Notes: generated from the letters alone by a model not told the origin. A stretch of DNA of 64,000 nt from Palsa-1248 sp963737835 (GCA_963737835.1 CAVTUH010000001.1:1860001-1924000); one strand, 5' to 3'. Positions 19,103 to 28,574 are shown, numbered from the stretch's first letter. Program-made: numbers and translations.

Positions 19103-21103
19103 ATGACCACTATTGCCGCGCCGGCGTTTGCCGCACCAACCGAGCGAACCGAGGGCGGGCTGCGGGGTTGGCTCGGAACCACCGACCACAAGCGCATCGG
19201 CTATTTGTATTTCTTCACGTCGCTGACCTTCATGCTCTGGGGCGGCGCCGAGGCAATGATCATCCGGTTGCAGCTCATGGGGCCGAACCGGCATATCGTC
19301 TCGCCCAACTTCTACAATCAGCTGTTCACGATGCACGGCACGACGATGATCTTCCTCGTCGTCATGCCGCTTTCGGCGGCGTTCTTCAACCTGCTGATTC
19401 CACTCCAGATCGGGGCGCGCGACGTCGCATTCCCTCGGCTCAACGCGTTCAGCTACTGGGTGTACCTCCTCGGCGGACTGGTCATCTCGCTCCCGATCCT
19501 CTTCAGCCTTGGGCCGGATGCGGGCTGGTTCGGGTATGCGCCGCTCACGACCAACACCTACTCCCCGGGGCTCAACATCGATTTCTGGGCGATCGGACTG
19601 CAGATCCTCGGCATCTCCTCGCTCGCCACCGCGTTCAACTTCGCCACGACGATCATCAACATGCGCGCGCCGGGCATGAACCTCATGCGCATGCCGATGT
19701 TCACCTGGATGGCGTTCGTCGTGATGTTCCTGCTCATCCTCGCGTTCCCGGTCATCACGATCGCGGTCGTGTTCCTGGTGTTCGATCGTTTCTTCGGCAC
19801 GAACTTCTACACGATCCAGGCCGGGGCGGACCCGCTCCTGTGGCAGCACCTGTTCTGGATCTTCGGACACCCTGAGGTCTACATCCTCATCCTGCCGGCG
19901 TTCGGCTTGGTGTCGGAGGTCCTGCCGACATTCAGCCGCAAGCCGCTCTTCGGCTACCCGGTCATGGTGTATTCGGGCATCCTGATCGGCTTCCTCGGGT
20001 TTGGCGTTTGGGCCCACCACATGTTCGCCGTGGGTATGGGCCCGATCGCTGACACGGTCTTCAGCGTCACGACGATGCTGATCGCGATCCCGACCGGAGT
20101 GAAGATCTTCAACTGGATCTTCACGATGTGGGGCGGCTCGCTGCGCTTCACGACGGCGATGCTATTCGCGATTACCCTGGTCGGCATGTTCACCATCGGT
20201 GGCATCTCCGGGATCATGCACGCCTCGCCGCCGGCCGATCTCCAGCAGACCGACACCTACTTCATCGTCGCGCACTTCCACTACGTCCTGGTCGGCGGTT
20301 CTTTTATGGGTCTGATGGCGGGGATCTATTACTACTTCCCCAAACTCACCGGCCACCTGCTCGACGAACGGCTCGGCAAGCTCCACTTCTGGGTCAACCT
20401 GGTGGGTTCCAACCTCGCGTTCTTCCCGATGCACTACTCGGGCATGTTGGGGATGCCTCGCCGCATCGTGACCTACGATGCCAACCAGGGGTGGGACGGG
20501 TTCAACCTGCTGTCGAGCATCGGCGCGTTCACCATGGGCGCCGCGACGCTCGTCCTGGTCTACAACATTCTGGTCAGCCGCAAGCGGGGCGCGCTGGCGG
20601 GCAACGATCCCTGGGGCGGCGGGACGCTGGAGTGGTCGATCCCGTCTCCGCCTCCGATCTACAACTTCGCCAGGATCCCGCAAGTCACTTCGCGCTACCC
20701 GATGTGGGACATGAAGTCACCCCAGCTCGCAGCAGACGTGCCCCATACCCGTGCGGGCGACAAGGCCGTCGAGGTGGACGTCGCATCCGCGCGCGTCGCT
20801 GGGGCGAGCCCCGCAGGGACCGGAGCGCGACCGCAGCCAACAGCCGGGCGTGTGCAAGATGCGATGCGCATACCGACGGCCGAGGAGCTGGGGATCCCGA
20901 TTCCGTACACGACCACCAAACCATTCTTCGCGGCGTTGGGCATCACCATCATGTTCTGCGGTCTGATCCTGACGCGCGTGTACTGGACACCAGGGTGGAT
21001 CGTGCTGGCCGCCGGCGTGGCGACGTTCGTAGGGTCGCTGTACTGGTGGGTGACCTCGCCGCTCGAGCCAGCGCACGAAGCGCATGGCGCGCATGCGCAC
21101 TGA
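19103..21103 (+). CDS. coxA: Cytochrome c oxidase subunit I with C-terminal membrane extension
   Basis: 666-residue heme-copper oxidase catalytic subunit. Heme a ligand H78 (FTMHGTTM), CuB ligand H256 cross-linked to Y260 (GHPEVYILILP), HHMFAVGMGP, and the heme ligand pair HFHYVLVGG are all visible. The protein reduces O2 and pumps protons in the inner membrane. The C-terminal 110 residues carry a soluble linker and two further hydrophobic helices (FFAALGITIMFCGLILT, WIVLAAGVATFVGSLYWW) ending in a His-rich tail, as in long CoxA forms. Start ATG 19103 lies after GGAGCGATTCGAGA. Confidence 0.97.
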   Translation: MTTIAAPAFAAPTERTEGGLRGWLGTTDHKRIGYLYFFTSLTFMLWGGAEAMIIRLQLMGPNRHIVSPNFYNQLFTMHGTTMIFLVVMPLSAAFFNLLIPLQIGARDVAFPRLNAFSYWVYLLGGLVISLPILFSLGPDAGWFGYAPLTTNTYSPGLNIDFWAIGLQILGISSLATAFNFATTIINMRAPGMNLMRMPMFTWMAFVVMFLLILAFPVITIAVVFLVFDRFFGTNFYTIQAGADPLLWQHLFWIFGHPEVYILILPAFGLVSEVLPTFSRKPLFGYPVMVYSGILIGFLGFGVWAHHMFAVGMGPIADTVFSVTTMLIAIPTGVKIFNWIFTMWGGSLRFTTAMLFAITLVGMFTIGGISGIMHASPPADLQQTDTYFIVAHFHYVLVGGSFMGLMAGIYYYFPKLTGHLLDERLGKLHFWVNLVGSNLAFFPMHYSGMLGMPRRIVTYDANQGWDGFNLLSSIGAFTMGAATLVLVYNILVSRKRGALAGNDPWGGGTLEWSIPSPPPIYNFARIPQVTSRYPMWDMKSPQLAADVPHTRAGDKAVEVDVASARVAGASPAGTGARPQPTAGRVQDAMRIPTAEELGIPIPYTTTKPFFAALGITIMFCGLILTRVYWTPGWIVLAAGVATFVGSLYWWVTSPLEPAHEAHGAHAH

Positions 21104-21132
21104 CCTCCTCTAGCTCACCGTATCCCGTTCCC

Positions 21133-21804
21133 ATGGCCACTGCTGCACTTCCCACCAGCGACGTCGATCACACCTACACCACGACCGGACTTCCGCACCG
21201 GAAGATCGCGATCTGGGCCTTCATCGGCTCCGAGTGCATGCTGTTCGCGTCTTTGATCTCGACCTACCTCATCTACAAGGGGCGGAGCGTCCAAGGGCCG
21301 TTCCCGCATGAGCCGTGGACTGACCCGGCAACGGGGCAGCACTTCAAGGCGATCCTCAACATTCCGGTGACGTCCTGCTCGACGTTCGTGCTGCTCATGT
21401 CATCGCTCGCGATGGTGTTGGCGCTGGCAGCCGTCGAGAACAAGGACAAGCCCAAGGTCACCACCGGCGAGAAGATTCTGGGATCGTCCAAGCTCTGGAT
21501 CTTCATGACCGCGGTCCTGGGCGCGACGTTCCTCGGATTCCAGGCGTACGAGTTCACCTCGTTCGTCCACGAAGGGCTGACGATCCGGCGCAATCTGTTC
21601 GGCTCGTCGTTCTTCACGCTGACCGGGTTCCACGGCGCCCACGTCACGGCGGGCGTCCTCTGGCTGTGCACGATGCTCGGCATCGACTTCAAACGCGGTC
21701 TCGGACCCAAGGATGCCCTCAACGTCGACATCATGGCGTTGTACTGGCACTTCGTCGACGTGGTGTGGATCGCGATCTTCACGCTCGTCTACCTGATCCA
21801 TTAG
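21133..21804 (+). CDS. coxC: Cytochrome c oxidase subunit III
   Basis: 223 residues with five to seven membrane helices. Typical family segments are IAIWAFIGSECMLFASLIST, FGSSFFTLTGFHGAHVTAGV and the C-terminal ALYWHFVDVVWIAIFTLVYL. The Glu/His signature residues of subunit III (GSE, FHGAHV, WHFVDVVW) are all present. The start is ATG 21133, 29 bases after coxA; longer in-frame extensions are only antisense-like overlap with coxA. Confidence 0.96.
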   Translation: MATAALPTSDVDHTYTTTGLPHRKIAIWAFIGSECMLFASLISTYLIYKGRSVQGPFPHEPWTDPATGQHFKAILNIPVTSCSTFVLLMSSLAMVLALAAVENKDKPKVTTGEKILGSSKLWIFMTAVLGATFLGFQAYEFTSFVHEGLTIRRNLFGSSFFTLTGFHGAHVTAGVLWLCTMLGIDFKRGLGPKDALNVDIMALYWHFVDVVWIAIFTLVYLIH

Positions 21805-21814
21805 ACCTCGAGCC

Positions 21815-22183
21815 ATGACATCATCCGAATCCCATCACGGTCAGACGGCGGACGCGCTTGAGGCGCAGCTGGGTGCCGTGCACGAACACCCGACCTGGTC
21901 GATCTACTGGAAGGTGGCGACGGTCCTGAGTGTCATCACGGTCGTCGAGGTGTGGTGCTACTACTTGCCGAGCTTTGTGAGCACGCCCTTCTTCGTTCCG
22001 GTATTGCTGCTGCTCTCGGCGGTGAAGTTCGCGATCGTGGTCATGTTCTACATGCACCTGAAGTACGACCACAAGCTGTTCCGCGCGCTGTTTACCGGCC
22101 CGCTGCTCGTCGCGATGGTGACGATCGTTGCCCTGATGTTCCTGTTCGGCCACTTCGCGATCAGGCTGGGGCTATTGCGGTAA
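21815..22183 (+). CDS. Cytochrome c oxidase subunit IV family protein
   Basis: 122 residues with a His-rich N-terminus (SSESHHGQTADALEAQLGAV) and three membrane helices (VATVLSVITVVEVWCYYL, FFVPVLLLLSAVKFAIVVMF, PLLVAMVTIVALMFLFG). The sequence AIVVMFYMHLKYD is the prokaryotic COX4 signature. It is the last gene of the oxidase operon before the IS insertion, 10 bases after coxC. Confidence 0.9.
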   Translation: MTSSESHHGQTADALEAQLGAVHEHPTWSIYWKVATVLSVITVVEVWCYYLPSFVSTPFFVPVLLLLSAVKFAIVVMFYMHLKYDHKLFRALFTGPLLVAMVTIVALMFLFGHFAIRLGLLR

Positions 22184-22188
22184 AAGCA

Positions 22189-22203
22189 GACGATGGACGT
22201 TAG
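22189..22203. repeat. Family A element, copy 3, left remnant cut by the IS
   Basis: GACGATGGACGTTAG, the start of a heptamer arm, ends exactly at the IS boundary. The remainder of the element resumes at 23390. The final TTAG (22200-22203) is the presumed left target duplication. Confidence 0.65.
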
Positions 22204-23389
22204 GGAAGCTCTGAAGAATGCCGTCTTCGGACGCGAGTCAGTGTGATTGCGAGCGGTGATCGAGAAAGATCGGTCGGTGATGCAGGCCGGCCTGGGCCGC
22301 GAGGCTCAGTGCCGGCGCCACCGGACGCGTTTGCGTCGTTAGCAGAGACACGTCGCCCTACGGGCCCCCAGTTTGTAGCGCACCAAGTACAGGTTCGCGA
22401 GGGCAAACGCGGCGTAGACCCGCACGGTGTTCTTGGCCAAGCCCCGATAGCGCACCTTGGCAAAGCCCCAGAGGCGCTTCACCACATGGTAGGCATGCTC
22501 GCCCCGCGCCCGCACGCGCGAGCGCGCCCGATTGATCGCGTGCCACCGCGGCGTGATGGGTCGGTGGTGGCACCCGCGGCGGTTGACCCGATAGCGAATC
22601 CCCGCGAGCTTGCACGCCACCCGATCGGACTCCTTCCAGTAGCCCCGATCGCCATAGAGCACCCGCTCCTCGCCATGGAGCAAGTAGGGCAGCTGCTCCA
22701 GCTCGCCGGCGGCCGCATGCGTGGTCGTGAGCGTGTGCACCAAGCCGTGCGGGTCCGTCCCCGTGTGCACGCGCATCCCGAAGTACCAGGTCTGGCCCTT
22801 CTTGGTCTGCCGCATTCGGGGTCGCGCGCCTGCGCGGCATTCTTCGTCGAACTCGGCGCACTGATAATCGTCGCGTCGACGATCGTCCCCGTCTTGAGGA
22901 GCAACCCCTTGGTCTCCAACAGGCCGCGCACGAGCGCGAACACCTGTTCGGTGAGCCGGTGCGTTTCCAACAGCCGCCGAAACCGGAGAATCGTCGTCTC
23001 GTCCGGCAAGGCATCCTCACTGAGTTCGACACCCACAAAGCGCCGCATTGCGTCACTGTCGTAGAGCGCATTTCCGCGGCTGGATCGGACAGATCGAACC
23101 ACTGCTGCAGACAGTAGATCCGGAGCATCGCTCGAGCGGCATGGCCGGCCGACCCGCGCCCGCGTGCGGCCGCGGATAGTGCGGCGCGATGAGCGCCGTG
23201 AGCTCGGCCCACGGCATCACCGTGTTCATTTCGGCCAAGAACCGCTCGCGACGCGTGACCTTTTTCTTGTCCGAGTAGGCCAGCCCGGCAAACGTCCGCT
23301 GGAGTCCCATGCGCTCCTCACGAGGTGTGTGCTCGGGCTGGCAATACATCACTTCTTATCCACCGATGCAAGACTCAGTTTTGAGAGGT
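22204..23389 (-). mobile_element. IS5-type insertion sequence (about 1186 bp, transposase decayed)
   Basis: The boundaries are inferred from interruption of a family A repeat: TTAG at 22200-22203 and CTAG at 23390-23393 fit the YTAR target of IS5-group elements. The termini (left AGCTCTGAAGA, right inverted ACCTCTCAAAA) match at about 8 of 11 positions, so the terminal inverted repeats are weak or partly decayed. The single transposase gene fills most of the element on the minus strand. Confidence 0.65.
22339..23310 (-). pseudogene. IS5-family transposase, frameshifted
   Basis: The reading frame begins MGLQRTFAGLAYSDKKK at 23310, behind a GAGGAG, and moves through three further frames: MLRIYCLQQWFDLSDPAAE, then DSDAMRRFVGVELSEDALPD with TGTIVDATIISAP, then MRQTKKGQTWYFGMRVHTG to the end. 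The DDE residues are recognisable (VDATII, YGDRGYWK, GEHAYHVVKRLWG). Three shifts, each consistent with loss of one base, separate the segments, so no full transposase can be made. This direction is opposite to the extra-base shifts in host genes. Confidence 0.85.
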
Positions 23390-23516
23390 CTAGACGTTAG
23401 ACGTTGGACGTTAGCAGACAAACCTCGGGGGCCGGCTACGGTGCATCTAGCTGGCCCCCGAGGTTCGTTCTCCAACGTCCAACGTCCAACGTCCAACGTC
23501 TAACGTCTAACGTCTA
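23390..23516. repeat. Family A heptamer element, copy 3, main part
   Basis: The remaining left-arm heptamers (23390-23415) are followed by a hairpin AACCTCGGGGGCC..GGCCCCCGAGGTT (about 23420-23465, 13 perfect pairs plus four with one mismatch), whose loop ACGGTGCATCT resembles that of copy 1. The right arm CGTCCAA/CGTCTAA runs to 23516. It lies between the IS and ctaG; before insertion it would have followed the oxidase operon. Confidence 0.85.
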
Positions 23517-23537
23517 CACCCGACCTGTGCGCACCCA

Positions 23538-23543
23538 TATTTT
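23538..23543 (+). promoter_or_regulatory. -10-like box abutting the ctaG start
   Basis: TATTTT, then CCCCCT, then ATG 23550; no Shine-Dalgarno sequence. Confidence 0.4.
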
Positions 23544-23549
23544 CCCCCT

Positions 23550-24357
23550 ATGCTCCTCCACCCCCTCGACGCCACCGGCATCACCGGCTTCTCGGTCCAC
23601 CCGAGCACGGTCATCGGCATCGCGGGACTGGGAGCGTTGTACGGGTGGAGGGTCAAGCGCGAGCAACGCCGACCCGCGACGTCGCAGGTCGTCGCGTTCA
23701 TCAGCGGCCTCGCGGTGCTGTTTTTCAGCTTGAACGGGCCGCTCCACGATCTGAGCGACGCGTATCTCTTCAGCGCCCACATGGTGCAACACCTGGCGCT
23801 GACATTCGTCGTCTCGCCGCTCCTCGTTATCGGGACACCGGGGTGGATGCTTCGCCCCGCATTGCGTGTGCGTGCCGTGGCGTCAGTGGCACGGTGGATC
23901 ACACGCCCCAGTCGCTGCTTCGTGATATTCAACCTGGCGATCGCGCTCTGGCACCTACCGCCGCTGTACAACCTCGCGATGGCGGACCACCCGGTGCACA
24001 TTGTCGAGCATCTCGACGTTCCTGGTCACCGCTGTGCTCATGTGGTGGCCGCTGCTGAGCCCGCTCCCAGAGTTGCCTCGACTGGCCTATCCCGGTCAGA
24101 TGCTGTACTGCTTCCTGATGAGCGTTCCGATGTCCGTAGTGGCGATCTATATCGCTCTGGCGAACCATGTCCTCTACCCCGCCTATGAGGCGGCGCCTCG
24201 GATCTGGGGTATTCTGCCCCTCGACGATCAGATGATCGGCGGCCTCATCATGTGGATCCCGGGCGGACTGTTCTTCTACGGCGTCATGACCGTCGTCTTT
24301 TTCAAGTGGGCCGCGCGGGATGCAGATACAACCGAGGCAGCACAGGTGAGCATGTGA
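23550..24357 (+). CDS. ctaG: CtaG-type cytochrome c oxidase assembly protein (one-base frameshift)
   Basis: Multi-helix membrane protein of the caa3_CtaG family, about 268 residues after joining frames. Family hallmarks include LNGPLHDLSDAYLFSAHMVQH, LALTFVVSPLLVIGTPGWML, LWHLPPLYNLAM..HPVHIVEH and, in the second frame, AVLMWWPLLSPLPELPRL and LPLDDQMIGGLIMWIPGG. The family supports CuB insertion into caa3 oxidases, matching the neighbouring cox genes. One extra base around 24012-24016 breaks the frame after HIVEHL; removing it gives HLTFLVTAVLMWW, the expected sequence. Confidence 0.88.
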
Positions 24358-24992
24358 CTCCACAGCCCATCCTCAGTCGTCCCGGTCGCGTCGCGCGCCG
24401 ACACTCACGTCGGTGCGAATCGGTCGCTCGCGCTCAGGTGGCCGGATGGTCGCTGGGAATTGCCGCATGGCTCGCGGCCGGTTGCGGCGGCGCGGGCGGG
24501 ACTCGGAGCTTCACAAATCACCTGTGCGAGCAGGCCGGTGATGACTCGGTGATCGCCGTGGCGTTGACCGCGTTTCTCGATCATTCGGACCCGGAGCCCG
24601 GGTTCCTGGTGTACGTGCCAGCCACGGATTCGACGCCGCCGCCCGCTGCCGTCCAGCGGATGCAGGATCGGCGGACGACGTACATGTACTCGACGGAGCC
24701 ATCGCAGCAGGCGGTGGTTGAGAATCGCATCAAGAGCTACGGCGATTACGACGCACTCCTGGTCGCGTTCCACGGACTCACGAAGACGGATCCGCTGCAC
24801 CCGGTCGTGACGTTCAGCGGCCATTACATTGGCGGGGTGAAGATGCGCGGACACGTGCTCGGCCCGCTCGCGATCAGACCGCAGTGCGACAGCACGGGCG
24901 CCTGGTCTGCTCCACCTGCGAAAGTCCAGCCCGGCACGCCGCAGCAGACGAGCCCAGCCGGCGCATCGCCGGCTTCGCCTCGTGCTGCCTAG
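24354..24992 (+). CDS. Hypothetical lipoprotein
   Basis: 212 residues from a GTG at 24354 that overlaps the ctaG stop (coupled translation). A long Arg-rich N-terminus precedes the hydrophobic stretch GWSLGIAAWLAAGC, whose last Cys fits a lipobox. The mature part contains ALTAFLDHSDPEPGFLVYVP, VENRIKSYGDYDALLVAFHG and SGHYIGGVKMRGHVLGPL, then a Pro/Ala/Thr tail. I do not recognise the family. The position after ctaG hints at an envelope role linked to the oxidase, but this is only context. Confidence 0.65.
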   Translation: MTPQPILSRPGRVARRHSRRCESVARAQVAGWSLGIAAWLAAGCGGAGGTRSFTNHLCEQAGDDSVIAVALTAFLDHSDPEPGFLVYVPATDSTPPPAAVQRMQDRRTTYMYSTEPSQQAVVENRIKSYGDYDALLVAFHGLTKTDPLHPVVTFSGHYIGGVKMRGHVLGPLAIRPQCDSTGAWSAPPAKVQPGTPQQTSPAGASPASPRAA

Positions 24993-26268
24993 CCCCACTC
25001 GCCCCGCCTCGCTCCTACAGGACGCGAAGCGAGCTGGCGGCGACGTTCGGCTGCCCGTAGCGGATCCGCGGCGTGCGCGCCTCCTGGCGCTTGACGTCTT
25101 CCGTGGCATCACCGTCGCGGGCATGCTCCTCGTCAATGATCCCGGCAGCTGGGGTCATATTTTTCCACCGCTCGAGCACGCGCCGTGGAACGGCTGGACT
25201 CCCACGGATCTCATCTTCCCTTTTTTTCTCTTCATTGTCGGGATCACGAGCACACTGTCCCTGACCGCACGCCGCGCGCGGGGCGACAGCGACGCTGCGC
25301 TCATGCGCCAGGTCTTCCGCCGCGGCGCGATTATCGTCGCGCTCGGCTTATTCGTGAGCTGGTTCCCCGGCTTCACCTGGGGTCCCGTGGCCGGCATGGC
25401 TGACCCGAGCGTGCTCGATCGCATTCGAGACCGTATGCTCCACGTCCGCGGGCCAGGCATCCTTCAACGCATCGGCGTTGTCTACATCGTGGCGGCGTTG
25501 ATTGCCCTGCGGACGTCGCTCCGGACGCAACTCATCGGTATCGCGGGAATCCTCGTCGGTTACTGGGTGATCATGACGCTGGTCCCAGTTCCGGACTCTG
25601 GCAAGCTCGGGTGGATGGTGATGGACCAACCGCCGGCAACGCTGGCGGCGTGGTTCGATCGATTGCTGCTCGACTGGAGCAGTTGGGGCGCCGGCAATCA
25701 CATTTGGGCACAAAGCGTGACGTGGGACCCCGAAGGCCCACTCTCGACGTTGCCGGCGATCGCCACCACGCTCCTGGGCGTTATCGCAGGCCGATGGATC
25801 CTGACCGATCGTTCGCTGAGCGACCGACTGGTTGGCCTACTCGCGGTCGGCGCCATCCTCGCCGCCGTGGGTTGCGCGTGGGGATGGGTCTTCCCGATCA
25901 ACAAGAATCTGTGGACGAGCTCGTTCGTGCTGTTGACTGCGGGCCTCGGAGCGCTCACGCTCGGCACATGCCTCTGGCTCATCGACTCGCTTGGCGCCCG
26001 GCGGTGGAGCACGCCGTTCATGATCTATGGCATGAACCCCATCGTCGCGTTTGTTGGCTCGGACATGATGGCTCGGCTCATCTACTCGGTCATCACCGTC
26101 CCGAGCTCAAGCGGGCCCGTGCCGCTGGAGACAGCGATCTATCGCTCGGCCTTCGCTTCGTGGCTCGACCCACGCATGGCGTCACTGGCGTTCGCAGTTA
26201 GTTTCGTGCTGCTGTGGCTGGCAGTCCTCACTCTGCTGTACAAGCGACGCATCTTCGTCAAAGTCTAG
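24982..26268 (+). CDS. NagX/HGSNAT-like membrane acyltransferase family protein
   Basis: 428 residues with about ten membrane helices. The N-terminal signature RLLALDVFRGITVAGMLLVN, the PFFLFIVGITSTLSL helix and the C-terminal FMIYGMNPIVAFVGSD match the COG4299 / DUF5009 family, related to heparan-alpha-glucosaminide N-acetyltransferase and called NagX in bacteria. A role in acetylating sugars at the inner membrane is family-based inference. The GTG start at 24982 overlaps the previous gene by 11 bases. Confidence 0.82.
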   Translation: MLPSPTRPASLLQDAKRAGGDVRLPVADPRRARLLALDVFRGITVAGMLLVNDPGSWGHIFPPLEHAPWNGWTPTDLIFPFFLFIVGITSTLSLTARRARGDSDAALMRQVFRRGAIIVALGLFVSWFPGFTWGPVAGMADPSVLDRIRDRMLHVRGPGILQRIGVVYIVAALIALRTSLRTQLIGIAGILVGYWVIMTLVPVPDSGKLGWMVMDQPPATLAAWFDRLLLDWSSWGAGNHIWAQSVTWDPEGPLSTLPAIATTLLGVIAGRWILTDRSLSDRLVGLLAVGAILAAVGCAWGWVFPINKNLWTSSFVLLTAGLGALTLGTCLWLIDSLGARRWSTPFMIYGMNPIVAFVGSDMMARLIYSVITVPSSSGPVPLETAIYRSAFASWLDPRMASLAFAVSFVLLWLAVLTLLYKRRIFVKV

Positions 26269-26282
26269 CTTCACGCCGTCTC

Positions 26283-27839
26283 ATGGTCTTCAAAGCTCCG
26301 TCACTCATCGTCACCCTGGCGTTCAGCGCCTGCGTCCTTGGTCCCTGGCGCGCAGCGGGCGCGCAAACGGGTCACGTCCGGCACCACCACCGCCGCGGCA
26401 CGGTCGTGCCCGTCGTCCGGTACGACGCGCCGACCACGGTGGACGCACTTCACACCGACCTCTCGTCGATGCTCCACGGCCGCGTACGCACCGGCCAGTG
26501 GGGTGTCATCGTCGTGTCGCTCACCCGCGGCGACACCCTGTACGCGGTGAACCCCGACACGCCGCTCCGGCCGGCGTCGACGATGAAACTCTTCACCTCA
26601 GCGCTCGCGTTCGACCGCCTCGGCCCCGACTACACGTTCGAGACCGATGTGCTCCGCGACGGTGTCGTCGACGCCGATGGATCCCTTCAGGGCAACTTGA
26701 TCTTGCGGGGCGACGGCGACCCGTCGCTCTCGAACCGGTTTCTCCGAGGCGAGCCCGACGCCCCGATGCAGAGCCTGGCGCGATCGGTCGCCGCTGCCGG
26801 CATCCGACACGTGCACGGTGATATCGTCGGTGATGCGACCGCCTTCGAGGGTCAGGCGATCCCCGCAGGTTGGCTGCGACGCTACCTCGGGGCGAGCTAC
26901 GCGGCTCGCGTGTCGGCCCTCTCGCTCAATGACAATGTCGTCGTAGTCGCCGTCTCGCCGGGCGCTGCGGGACATGCGGCGGAAGTCGTGCTGGAGCCAT
27001 CCTCAAGCGCCCTGCCGGTGCAGAACGCCGTGCATACCGTCGCGGGTAGCAGCGGCGCACGCATCTCGGTATACGCTCGTCGCGACGGGTCGATCCACGC
27101 CGCCGGTTGGATCGGGTCGCGATGCGGGACGCGCCTGTTCGAGCTGGTCATCGAAGATCCGGCGCTGTTCACGGTCGGTGCCTTCCGCAACGCCCTCGCG
27201 GCCGCGGGCGTCCGAGTGGACGGTGCGATTCGTCTCGCACCGACGCCGGCGCCGGCGGTGAAGGTCGCCGCGCTCTCATCGCCCCCGTTGACGCGCATCG
27301 TCGCGGCGATGAACCGCGAGAGCATCAACCACTACGCCGAGTTGCTGTTTCGGGACGCGGTCCGCGGGGCAGACCGCTCCTCCATCGGCTCAGTCGATCT
27401 CGGCGCAGCCCTCTTGCGCCAGTTCCTGACCGACAAGGTCGGCGTCGCCGGCGACGCCGTCACGGTCACCGATGGGAGTGGCCTCTCGACCCTCGACCGC
27501 GTCACACCGCGCGCCATGGTCGAGCTGTTGTCCTACGCGGACCGCGCGCCGTGGAGCACGGCGTTCCACGCGTCCCTGCCCGTCGCCGGTGAGTCGGAGC
27601 TCCTGCGCAACCGCATGCGCCAGACCCCGGCGCAAGGGAACCTGCACGCCAAGACCGGCACGACCGAGTACGTGATCTCCCTTGGCGGCTACGTGACAGC
27701 GGTCGATGGCGAAATCCTCGCGTTCAGCTTCATTTACAACGGCTACGACCGCTGGAACGCGAAGACGACGATCGATGGGATGGGCGCGACCCTGGCGTCG
27801 TTCGGAAGACAGGATAAAGCTCAGGCGTCGGGCGGGTGA
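26283..27839 (+). CDS. dacB: D-alanyl-D-alanine carboxypeptidase/endopeptidase (PBP4, S13 family)
   Basis: 518 residues with a signal peptide (LIVTLAFSACVLGPWRAAGA). The active-site serine motif is STMK in RPASTMKLFTSA, the second motif is SIN in RESINHYAELLF, and the third is KTGTT in LHAKTGTTEYVISLGGYV; these define the S13 penicillin-binding fold with its large inserted domain between motifs 1 and 2 (LRGDGDPSLS, GDIVGDATAF). It trims peptidoglycan stem peptides and cross-links in the periplasm. The start ATG at 26283 lies 14 bases after the acyltransferase stop. GGGTGAG heptamers overlap its stop codon. Confidence 0.94.
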   Translation: MVFKAPSLIVTLAFSACVLGPWRAAGAQTGHVRHHHRRGTVVPVVRYDAPTTVDALHTDLSSMLHGRVRTGQWGVIVVSLTRGDTLYAVNPDTPLRPASTMKLFTSALAFDRLGPDYTFETDVLRDGVVDADGSLQGNLILRGDGDPSLSNRFLRGEPDAPMQSLARSVAAAGIRHVHGDIVGDATAFEGQAIPAGWLRRYLGASYAARVSALSLNDNVVVVAVSPGAAGHAAEVVLEPSSSALPVQNAVHTVAGSSGARISVYARRDGSIHAAGWIGSRCGTRLFELVIEDPALFTVGAFRNALAAAGVRVDGAIRLAPTPAPAVKVAALSSPPLTRIVAAMNRESINHYAELLFRDAVRGADRSSIGSVDLGAALLRQFLTDKVGVAGDAVTVTDGSGLSTLDRVTPRAMVELLSYADRAPWSTAFHASLPVAGESELLRNRMRQTPAQGNLHAKTGTTEYVISLGGYVTAVDGEILAFSFIYNGYDRWNAKTTIDGMGATLASFGRQDKAQASGG

Positions 27840-27892
27840 GGGGTGAGAAAGACCGGGAACGGGTTACCCGCTACCCCGTTCTTGACCCTCTC
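27833..27892 (+). terminator. Possible terminator after dacB with GGGTGAG heptamers
   Basis: Two GGGTGAG units overlap the stop codon, then GAACGGG (27857 region) pairs with CCCGTTC across a short loop. The stem is 7 bp and no T-tract follows, so the call is weak. Confidence 0.4.
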
Positions 27893-28010
27893 CCACCGTT
27901 ACGATCGCTCGGCACAGCGTTACGCGATGTGCCCCTTTGATCCAGTAGCCGCGCGAGGTGCTTCGCCATTCGCGGCGTCCCAGTTACGAACCGTTGCGCC
28001 TCGCCATCGT

Positions 28011-28042
28011 CTACTTTCTACTTTCTGTGCTTCTGCTTTCTA
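28011..28042. repeat. Family B heptamer element, copy 2 (single arm)
   Basis: Tandem CTACTTT units followed by CTGTGCTTCTGCTTTCTAG, the family B right-arm consensus, lie between the convergent dacB and thioredoxin-like genes. Confidence 0.7.
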
Positions 28043-28061
28043 GCGCGAGCGAAGCAGGCGC

Positions 28062-28574
28062 TCACGGCCAGTGAAAGAAATCTGCCAATACCGGCGCGGC
28101 GAGCTCGGGGACATCGGAGGCCCAGTCGGTGCGGTCGACCCAATCTCCGATCGGGTGCCCGCGTTGGCTGAGCGCGATGAACGCTGGGAGCGGTCCGCCG
28201 TCGTGGTTGTCGAGTCCAGTGCCGCCGAGCAGCCCTTCCCAGTGGTCGACATCCACGCGGACAATGTACGTGCCGCCAAACGCCTGAGCCACGGAATGCT
28301 TCGAGAAGCTGTGGTCGAGGAAGTGGCACGCGCGGCACCACTCTGACGTGAGCTCGACATAGGGGCGAAGATTCGCCTGCGCCGCGTCGTCCGCGGCCTT
28401 GGCGAGTTGCTCCGCCATGCTTCCTCCGCTCGGCCGAATGTCGACCACCGCGAACGGCAACCCCTGGCCCAGCCGAGAATCGGGCTTCGGCAAGTGCCCT
28501 GTGCCACACGCGACCGCGCTCGCAGCCATCGCCGCCCCCACCGCCGCCGCTACCACCCGCCCCCACGCTCCCAT
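28062..28574 (-). CDS. Thioredoxin-like lipoprotein
   Basis: 170 residues from ATG 28574 (GGAG upstream). Lipoprotein signal: VVAAAVGAAMAASAVAC, with Cys after AVA. The mature protein is a thioredoxin fold with VELTSEWCRACHFLDHSF, whose C-R-A-C pair is the redox motif, then YIVRVDVDHW and a cis-Pro region LPAFIALSQRG. It probably handles periplasmic thiols or cytochrome maturation (inference). It is convergent with dacB and divergent from rpiB. Confidence 0.82.
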   Translation of the reverse strand: MGAWGRVVAAAVGAAMAASAVACGTGHLPKPDSRLGQGLPFAVVDIRPSGGSMAEQLAKAADDAAQANLRPYVELTSEWCRACHFLDHSFSKHSVAQAFGGTYIVRVDVDHWEGLLGGTGLDNHDGGPLPAFIALSQRGHPIGDWVDRTDWASDVPELAAPVLADFFHWP

